Shown: positions 58,357 through 64,000 of the stretch, piece after piece
Layout: each line of letters starts with the position of its first letter
How positions within the stretch are numbered: the stretch's first letter is position 1
Assembly (NCBI RefSeq): GCF_003233655.1
Contig: NZ_CP029829.1
Span: forward strand, 1,188,978 to 1,252,977
Direction: 5' to 3'
DNA: 64,000 nucleotides
Origin: Azospirillum ramasamyi
GTDB taxonomy: Bacteria > Pseudomonadota > Alphaproteobacteria > Azospirillales > Azospirillaceae
Notes under the pieces: generated by a model
Seen by the model: only the letters and a program-made list of their open reading frames with translations
Told to the model about the DNA's origin: nothing
The model's database searches: none
Position numbers and translations under genes: made by a program

Positions 58357-59352
58357 ATGGCGAATGGAACCGACCTGAAGATCGGGCTTGCGCTGGGCAG
58401 CGGGGCCGCTCGGGGCTGGGCGCATATCGGCGTCCTGCGCGCGCTGAAGGAGAGCGGGATCGAACCGGACGTCATCTGCGGCACCTCCATCGGCGCCGCC
58501 GTCGGGGCCGCTTATCTGACCGACCAGATGGACGAGCTTCAGGCCTGGGCGCAGAAGATGGGCTGGCTCGGCATGCTGGGCATCATCGATCTCACCTTCC
58601 GGCGCGGCGGGCTGGTCGCCGCCGAGAAGGCGTTCGGCCGCTTCGACAACGAACGCAGCAACATCCTGATCGAGACTCTGCGGCTGCCCTTCGCCACGGT
58701 CGCCACCGACCTGTCGACGGGGCGCGAGATCTGGCTGCGCGACGGGCCGCTCCTGTCGGCGGTGATGGCTTCGGCCGCGATGCCCGGCCTGTTCCCTGCG
58801 GTGCGGCGCGACCATCACCTGCTGGTGGACGGCGCGCTGGTCAACCCGGTCCCGGTGTCGCTCTGCCGGGCGCTGGGGGCCGACGTGGTGGTGGCGGTGA
58901 ACCTGAACAGCGAGTTGTCCCCGCTCGGCCGCTCCAACGGGCGGGGGAACGGCAAGCCCGCCGCCAAGAACCCGGTGCCGGAGGCGGAGGCGGTGGTGGC
59001 CGGCGGCGATGCCGGCTCCCCGACGCTGTCGCATCTGACCAGCCAGATCTCCACCTGGCTCGGCCGCACTCCCAGCCGGCGCACCCGCTTCCTGGCCGAC
59101 CAGATCGACGATGCCCAGTCCCCGAAGCCGATGCCGAACGCGCTGGAGGTGATGGCGGGCTCCATCGACATCATGCAGGACCGCATCACCCGCTCCCGTC
59201 TGGCCGGCGAACCGCCGGACGTTCTGATCGCGCCCAGGCTGGCCCATATCGGCATTCTGGAGTTCGACCGCGCGACGGAGGCGGTGGAGATCGGCTATGC
59301 CGCGGCGTCCATGCTCCGCCCGTCGATAGAATTGGCACTGCGCCGCGCCTGA
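58357..59352 (+). CDS. Patatin-like phospholipase (RssA family)
   Basis: A 331-residue serine lipid hydrolase. The oxyanion loop GSGAARGWAHIGVLRAL is near residue 15, the nucleophile elbow GTSIGA near 42, and the Asp of the dyad in LVDGALVNPVPV near 155. This is the bacterial patatin pattern with RssA-like surroundings. The C-terminal 80 residues follow with less conservation. AGGGG lies six bases before the ATG at 58357; an ATG two codons earlier has no spacing. Two short hairpins follow at 59358-59394. Confidence 0.9.
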   Translation: MANGTDLKIGLALGSGAARGWAHIGVLRALKESGIEPDVICGTSIGAAVGAAYLTDQMDELQAWAQKMGWLGMLGIIDLTFRRGGLVAAEKAFGRFDNERSNILIETLRLPFATVATDLSTGREIWLRDGPLLSAVMASAAMPGLFPAVRRDHHLLVDGALVNPVPVSLCRALGADVVVAVNLNSELSPLGRSNGRGNGKPAAKNPVPEAEAVVAGGDAGSPTLSHLTSQISTWLGRTPSRRTRFLADQIDDAQSPKPMPNALEVMAGSIDIMQDRITRSRLAGEPPDVLIAPRLAHIGILEFDRATEAVEIGYAAASMLRPSIELALRRA

Positions 59353-59357
59353 CCAAA

Positions 59358-59394
59358 GCGCGGTCCCGCGCATCGACAAGGCGCGGTCCCGCGC
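59358..59394 (+). repeat. Duplicated GC hairpin after the patatin gene
   Basis: GCGCGGTCCCGCGC occurs at 59358-59371 and again at 59381-59394; each copy is itself a 6-bp palindrome around TC. They may act as terminators. Confidence 0.5.
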
Positions 59395-59457
59395 GTCACC
59401 AGCCGGCGGGCCCCTCCCCCGTCATCCGTCCCCGATCCACGCGAGAGGCCATTCTCC

Positions 59458-61035
59458 ATGAGCCAGTCCGCGCCGACCGATTACATCTCCGCCCTTCTGA
59501 CCAGCGGAACCCCGCATTGGGGCCCCGGCGGAACCGTTCTGGACGGCAGCTCCGTCGGGCGAGCGGTCACCGTCACCTATACCTTCGCGACCAGTTCGCG
59601 TCAGGTGGCCAGCACCGACGCCATCGGATTCGCGACGATGAACAACGAGCAGCGCGCCGCGGTCCGTCAGGCATTGGCGGCCTGGAGCGCCGTGGCCGAC
59701 ATCACCTTCGTCGAGACGGCCGGCGGGACCGGCGCCACGATGCAGTTCGGCACCAACCGGCAGAACGGCCTCACCGCCGCCTATGCCTATTACCCATCCG
59801 CCGCGCCGCAGGGCGGCGACGTCTTCCTGGCCAACGACAGCGCCAGCAACGTCAACCCCACGCCCGGCGGCTATGCCTACATGACGATCATCCACGAGAT
59901 CGGCCATGCGCTGGGCCTGAAACACCCCGGCAACTACGACGCCGGCAGCAACGGAACGGCGGGACCTTTCCTGCCCGCCGCGACGGACAATTATGCGTAC
60001 AGCATCATGTCCTACAACGGCAACGACGCCCTGCCGCCGGGAACCTACCTGACCGGCCCGAGCCTCTACGACATCTCGGCGATCCAGTATCTGTATGGCG
60101 CCAACATGTCCGCAGGCGCGGGCGACACCAGTTACTCGCTGAACACCGGCCGCTTCGCCACCCTGTGGGATCCGAACGGCCGCAACACGCTGAACGGCGG
60201 CACGCAGACGGCGCCGCTGTCGCTCGACTTGCGCGCGGGCGGGTTCAGCAGCGCCGGAGGCACGGCCTTCCTGGCGCTGGCCTACGGCACCACGGTCCAA
60301 CTGGCTGTCGGCGGACGCGGTGACGACACTTTCATCGTCAACGGGCTGGGCAATGTCCTGAACGGCGGCGACGGCACCGACACCGTGGTGTTCAGCGGCA
60401 GCCGCCCGCAATACCGCGTGCAACAGATGGACGCCGGCCGCTACGTCGTCAGCGGCGCCGACGGCGTCAATCTGCTGAGCAACATCGAATACCTGCGCTT
60501 CGCCGACACCGGAACCGCCCTGTCGGCCAGCGTGTCCGGCATGTTCGATCCCCTGCGCTACATCGCGTCCAACGCCGACCTGATGGCTGCCTTCCGCACC
60601 GATGCCGCCGCGGCGACGCAGCATCTCACCAGCACCGGCGTCTATGAGGGGCGCAGCCTGACCCGCTTCAATCCCTACAATTACCTCGCCGGCTACGGCG
60701 ACCTGCTGGGCGCCTTCGGCAGCGATGTCGGCGCCGCGACCCGCCATTACATCGAGATCGGCAACCGCGAAGGCCGCAGTTCCACCCTATTCGACACGCT
60801 GTCCTATCAAGCCAGCAACCGCGACCTGATCGCCGCCTATGGAGACGACCGCGAGGCTGCGGAACTGCACTACATCATCAACGGCCGCTTCGAAGGACGC
60901 TCCTTCACCGGCTTCGACGCCCCCGCCTATCTGGCTGCCAACCCCGACGTGAACGCCGCCGTCGGCGGCAGCATCGCCGGCGCCAAACAGCATTACGTCA
61001 GCCACGGCTTCGGCGAAGGGCGGGCGATGGCCTGA
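59458..61035 (+). CDS. Serralysin-like zinc metalloprotease with 41-residue repeats
   Basis: A 525-residue M10 metalloprotease. The zinc site is HEIGHALGLKH at residues 146-156, and the Met-turn is SIMSY at 182-186. A single degenerate RTX segment (GGRGDDTFIVNG; GGDGTDTVVFSG) lies at about 286-314, far fewer repeats than in serralysin proper. The C-terminus has four repeats of 41 residues (363-403, 404-444, 445-485, 486-525), each with an F-x(4)-Y-x-A pattern and ending in EGR. No signal peptide is seen, which fits type I secretion, but no exporter is adjacent. Confidence 0.9.
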   Translation: MSQSAPTDYISALLTSGTPHWGPGGTVLDGSSVGRAVTVTYTFATSSRQVASTDAIGFATMNNEQRAAVRQALAAWSAVADITFVETAGGTGATMQFGTNRQNGLTAAYAYYPSAAPQGGDVFLANDSASNVNPTPGGYAYMTIIHEIGHALGLKHPGNYDAGSNGTAGPFLPAATDNYAYSIMSYNGNDALPPGTYLTGPSLYDISAIQYLYGANMSAGAGDTSYSLNTGRFATLWDPNGRNTLNGGTQTAPLSLDLRAGGFSSAGGTAFLALAYGTTVQLAVGGRGDDTFIVNGLGNVLNGGDGTDTVVFSGSRPQYRVQQMDAGRYVVSGADGVNLLSNIEYLRFADTGTALSASVSGMFDPLRYIASNADLMAAFRTDAAAATQHLTSTGVYEGRSLTRFNPYNYLAGYGDLLGAFGSDVGAATRHYIEIGNREGRSSTLFDTLSYQASNRDLIAAYGDDREAAELHYIINGRFEGRSFTGFDAPAYLAANPDVNAAVGGSIAGAKQHYVSHGFGEGRAMA

Positions 61036-61045
61036 GCACCGGCGC

Positions 61046-62017
61046 CTATTTCGCCGGCCACATCCAGGTCAGCTCGTGCTTGTTGTGGTGGAGGTGGAGC
61101 AGCCGGCCGCCGGGAATCGCGGCGAAGGCGCGGGCGGTTTCATGGTCGGTTTCCGCCTGGAACTTCAGCGTGCAGACGAAACGCTTGGCAAGCCCGCTGT
61201 CCATCCACTCCTTGACCAGCCGCAAGAGCCGGGTGGGATAGCAGATCACGTCACAGCACAGCCAGTCGACCGGGCCGACCGTCGCCGGTTTCAGACCGAA
61301 AGCGCTTTCCTGGCGGATCTCCACCCTCGGCAGGGCGGCGATGGCGGGATCGAGCGGCGCCTTGTCGACGCTGACCACCGACGCGCCCAGCTCGTGCAGC
61401 ACCCAGGTCCAGCCGCCGGGACAAGCGCCGAGGTCGAGGCAGCGGTCGCCCGGCCCCGGCTGCTCCCCGAATAAGGTCAGCGCCTCCCACAGCTTCAGAT
61501 AGGCGCGGTTGGGGGGAGCCGTGCGGTTCTCGACGAAGGCGACCTCGCCGTTGCGGAAGGGGCTGGAACAGCGCGCCGCCGCGATGATGGTGGCCTCGTC
61601 GGTCAGCGTCCAGGATCCCAGCGGCGCCGTCGGCAGCGGCGACGGGAAGACCACAGGCTTGGCCGAGACATGCGGAAGGTTTTCCTGGATCAGGGCGGCG
61701 CGGCGGTGGTGCCGTTGCGACCACAGCGCCCAATTGCGCTGGATGCCGCGCAGCGCCTTCGCACCGCTTTTGATCGAGGCGAATTCGATGCGCACCGGAT
61801 CGTACCAGATGTTCTGCGCCCAGGCCGCGGGCCTTGCGGGGCCATCGACGAAGACCAGCCGGCCGTCGACCGCTGCGACCTCCCCCAGTTCCGCCACCAG
61901 ATCGTCGAGGAAGCCGTCGGCCGCCAGATAGACCGTCTGGCCGAGCGGGGTCACCGCCGCGCCGGGAGCGGCCTGCGGCAGGGAAGCGGAAGTGTTTTGG
62001 GGGGTGCTGTCGTCCAT
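61046..62017 (-). CDS. RlmM-like SAM-dependent rRNA methyltransferase
   Basis: A 323-residue protein with a C-terminal FtsJ-type methyltransferase domain: the SAM loop LDLGACPGGWTWVLHELG (about residue 205) and later DWLCCDVICYP. The N-terminal half is a separate domain resembling the RlmM/YgdE family, which 2'-O-methylates C2498 of 23S rRNA in E. coli. I keep the symbol empty because the homology is partial. ATG at 62017 has only a weak ribosome site. Confidence 0.75.
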   Translation of the reverse strand: MDDSTPQNTSASLPQAAPGAAVTPLGQTVYLAADGFLDDLVAELGEVAAVDGRLVFVDGPARPAAWAQNIWYDPVRIEFASIKSGAKALRGIQRNWALWSQRHHRRAALIQENLPHVSAKPVVFPSPLPTAPLGSWTLTDEATIIAAARCSSPFRNGEVAFVENRTAPPNRAYLKLWEALTLFGEQPGPGDRCLDLGACPGGWTWVLHELGASVVSVDKAPLDPAIAALPRVEIRQESAFGLKPATVGPVDWLCCDVICYPTRLLRLVKEWMDSGLAKRFVCTLKFQAETDHETARAFAAIPGGRLLHLHHNKHELTWMWPAK

Positions 62018-62152
62018 GACCCATGGGGCTACCGCCGCCGGCCCGCGATTGCAAGTGCAAGGATGCGATCCGCCCCTTTGGCGGTGACGCGAAGGGGACT
62101 GTGACAAAACGTCTCGACAGGTCCTATATGCGACTGGTTCGCAACAAGGTCG

Positions 62153-62182
62153 TTGACAACGATTCTCAGTCTCAGGTACTCC
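62153..62182 (+). promoter_or_regulatory. bfd promoter with Fur-like box
   Basis: TTGACA at 62153-62158 is a perfect -35; TACTCC 18 bases further is a weak -10. Overlapping it, TGACAAC-G-ATTCTCA (62154-62168) matches 11 of 14 positions of the 7-1-7 Fur site TGATAAT-N-ATTATCA. Repression under iron sufficiency is the usual logic for bfd. Confidence 0.6.
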
Positions 62183-62226
62183 TGGGTTCAGGACAATCTT
62201 CTCACACCGATGATCGCCGAGGGCTT

Positions 62227-62514
62227 ATGTACGTCTGCATCTGCCACGCGTTGAACGACAAGAAGGTCAAGGCTGCGCTGGACAATGGCGCTTCCAACCC
62301 GGCCTCGGTGTTTCGCCATCACAATTGTCAGGTCCAGTGCGGCAAATGCGTGCCGATGATGCGCAGCATGGCCAGCGAGCATCGCGCCGCGTCGGTCCAG
62401 CAGGCCGCCATCGCCGCCGCCACCGCCACCGTTCCCGCCCCCTGCGGCGGCACGGCGGTGCCGGAGCCCGCCAATGCGGAAGCCGTTCCCGCCTACGCGA
62501 TCGCCGCCGAGTAA
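62227..62514 (+). CDS. bfd: Bacterioferritin-associated ferredoxin
   Basis: A 95-residue [2Fe-2S] protein that reduces bacterioferritin to release iron. Cluster ligands are seen as YVCICHALND near the N-terminus and HNCQVQCGKCVPMM near residue 42. The last 35 residues are an extra Ala/Pro-rich tail (ATATVPAPCGG). The ATG at 62227 is preceded by GAGG. No bacterioferritin gene lies beside it, but a Fur-like site lies upstream. Confidence 0.9.
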   Translation: MYVCICHALNDKKVKAALDNGASNPASVFRHHNCQVQCGKCVPMMRSMASEHRAASVQQAAIAAATATVPAPCGGTAVPEPANAEAVPAYAIAAE

Positions 62515-63016
62515 CGGCCGCACCACAAGCTGCGTTATTGCAAGCTGCGTTATCGCAAGCTCTACCACTTCCGACTTTCTGCTCAATACCGGGTCTACAA
62601 CCTGGCCTTTTGGGTGCGACAGAATGCGCCCCTGTCTATGATTTTTGGGCAGATTGACCCAGCCCCCCCATTCCGGCACAAAAGCGTCACGAAAACAAAA
62701 GAACGTCGTCAAAATGTCGGCGTATAAAAAAGCCAACGGGCCGGATGAAACCGGCCTGGGAGGAAACGCAATCCAACCAAGAAGACTTCCTCGGCCACCG
62801 GGCTCGCCTTGTCCTTGAAGAACAGGGCGGCCCGGCGGAATTTGGATTCAAAGCGGCGTTCCGCAACTGCTCACGTACTTCGCAATCGCATCACGGCCAT
62901 CTCCCAAAGGAGCGGTGCCGACTGCGCTTACGGTGCGTTTTCGCAGCATTGTTGCGGCGCTATCGTTCTGACCGACCGGGACGTCTGAAACGGTTGAGGA
63001 TCAAGGGAGGATTTTC
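62515..63016. other. Gene-poor interval after bfd
   Basis: 502 bases without a supported gene; the small frame at 62745-63020 lacks a ribosome site. It contains a 15-base tandem repeat at 62526-62561 and a short GGCCGG/CCGGCC hairpin at 62739-62756. An unannotated small RNA is possible but I cannot support it. Confidence 0.5.
62526..62561. repeat. Short tandem repeat after bfd
   Basis: The unit CAAGCTGCGTTATTG occurs twice (62526-62540, 62541-62555), the second with one change, and a third copy begins at 62556. Confidence 0.6.
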
Positions 63017-63322
63017 ATGAGCCGCCGCAACCGGCACGCCTTCGACACGCTGAGCCGTGACCTCGTCCTTCGCGCCACCGACCGTATGGAAACCCTCAGG
63101 TCCATGGTAGAGCGCGCGGACAGTGAACGGCGCGAGACATGGGAGCGCACGCTCGACCGTCTCCGCGGCCTCAACAACCGCGCCATCGCCCGCATCGAGG
63201 CCGCCCATCTGGCCGACGACGACGCATGGCCTTTTGCCCGCGCCCAGGCCGATCAGGCGATGATGGATCTGATGCGCGGTCTCGACGATTTCGACGGCCA
63301 CCTGCGACTGCTGGCGGCATGA
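63017..63322 (+). CDS. Small hypothetical protein (101 aa)
   Basis: A 101-residue, Arg-rich helical protein (RDLVLRATDRMETLRSMVERADSERRETWERTLDRL) with no membrane segment or recognised motif. GGGAGG lies six bases before the ATG at 63017, which makes translation likely. It ends before a strong terminator and converges on era. Function unknown. Confidence 0.65.
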   Translation: MSRRNRHAFDTLSRDLVLRATDRMETLRSMVERADSERRETWERTLDRLRGLNNRAIARIEAAHLADDDAWPFARAQADQAMMDLMRGLDDFDGHLRLLAA

Positions 63323-63350
63323 AGACGGCGGCCATGGCCGCTCACAAGGA

Positions 63351-63382
63351 AAAGGCCCTCTCCCGGTCGGGAGAGGGCCTTT
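63351..63382. terminator. Bidirectional terminator between the 101-aa gene and era
   Basis: AAAGGCCCTCTCCC and GGGAGAGGGCCTTT form a 14-bp perfect stem with a 4-nt loop; TTTT follows on plus and the A-run gives U on minus. Both genes end here. Confidence 0.9.
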
Positions 63383-63386
63383 TTCA

Positions 63387-64000
63387 TCATGAAGCCCCGA
63401 AATCCAGGCCCCAGGCCGAGTAGCGTTCGGGATCGTCGACCCAGCCCTCGCGCACCTTCACGAACAGGATCAGGTGGACGCGGCGCTCCAGCATGCCCTG
63501 CAACTCGTTCCGCGCGGCGGAACCGAGAGCCTTGATCCGCTGGCCGCCCTTGCCCAGCACGATTGCCTTCTGGCTTTCGCGCTGCACGAAGATGACCTGC
63601 GAGATCTTGACCGACCCGTCCTCGAACTCCTCCCACACCTCGGTCTCGACCGTGGCGGAATAGGGAAGCTCCTGGTGAAGCTGCAGGAACAGCTTCTCGC
63701 GGGTGATCTCCGCCGCCAGCAGACGCATGGGCATGTCGGAGATCTGGTCTTCCGGGAAGTGCCACGGCCCTTCCGGCAGGCGGTCGGCCAGGAACTGCTT
63801 CAGGTCGGCGACGCCGTCCTCGGTGAAGGCCGACACCATGAAGATGTCGGAAAAGATCCCTTCCTGCCGGAAGGCGTCGGCGATGCCCAGCAGGACGTCG
63901 CGCTTCACCAGATCGATCTTGTTCAGGATCAGGATCGCCTCGCGGCCCTGCTCCTTCAGCCGCGCGACGATGCTGCGGGTGTCCTCGTCGATCGACCGGC
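63387..64000 (-). CDS. era: GTPase Era, C-terminal part (5' end outside window)
   Basis: About 204 residues of Era, a GTPase for 30S subunit maturation. The G4 motif NKIDLV lies near the right edge, followed by the switch-distal part (FMVSAFTEDGVADLKQFLADRLPEGPW) and the KH domain (EEFEDGSVKISQVIFVQRESQKAIVLGKGGQRIKALG) ending at WVDDPERYSAWGLDFG. The reading frame continues past position 64000, so the P-loop is missing. Confidence 0.95.
   Translation of the reverse strand, partial: RSIDEDTRSIVARLKEQGREAILILNKIDLVKRDVLLGIADAFRQEGIFSDIFMVSAFTEDGVADLKQFLADRLPEGPWHFPEDQISDMPMRLLAAEITREKLFLQLHQELPYSATVETEVWEEFEDGSVKISQVIFVQRESQKAIVLGKGGQRIKALGSAARNELQGMLERRVHLILFVKVREGWVDDPERYSAWGLDFGAS

Overview
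The window is a GC-rich, densely coded piece of alphaproteobacterial chromosome. I infer a Rhodospirillales / Azospirillum-like bacterium from the gene content: a long CckA-type kinase at the end of a flagellar operon, the coxB-coxA-ctaB-ctaG-coxC-surf1 order, an sdhE-mfd pair and a one-chain indolepyruvate oxidoreductase. The species call is not proven. I see no insertion sequence, prophage, CRISPR array, rRNA or tRNA. Almost everything reads as core chromosome.

Layout. 1-6300: end of an EAL protein, DUF599 and ribbon-helix-helix proteins, fumarase C, small unknowns, a GNAT acetyltransferase and a CgeB-like glycosyltransferase. 6600-16500: a lytic transglycosylase lipoprotein, a CDF-like membrane protein, a response regulator, the 1176-residue indolepyruvate oxidoreductase, a PAS histidine kinase and an unknown protein. 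16600-24850 (all minus): an aa3 cytochrome c oxidase operon coxB-coxA-ctaB-small protein-ctaG-coxC-DUF983-surf1, ending in an overlapping M32 carboxypeptidase. 25400-29650: DUF3422, TldD, a GcvR-like ACT protein, and an SMR exporter preceded by two ACGA-loop hairpins that look like a guanidine-II riboswitch. 29800-39250: sdhE, mfd, a coupled HEAT-ACT fusion, a small protein, a HIT hydrolase, a GH17-GT2 glucan synthase and an unknown. 39300-43100: recA with an SOS-like box, and cckA. 43200-48900: divergent flagellar clusters, flgB-flgC-fliE-fliQ-fliR-flhB on minus and flhB-like-unknown-fliO-fliP on plus, with two CtrA-like sites between them. 49186-51818: kup and a fasciclin protein. 51885-57618 (minus): cheZ, two MotB-like proteins and a 1174-residue TPR protein. 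57900-64000: a small membrane protein, a patatin, a serralysin-like protease, an RlmM-like methyltransferase, bfd with a Fur-like box, a small unknown, and the 3' part of era.

How it fits together. Respiration is represented by the oxidase with its heme and copper assembly factors, the SDH flavinylation factor and fumarase. Motility and cell-cycle control are linked physically, because cckA closes the flagellar operon and CtrA-like sites sit at its head. The part I find least explained is the cheZ-led motor-type operon: two MotB-like proteins, of which only one keeps the membrane aspartate, no motA beside them, and a very large periplasmic TPR protein.
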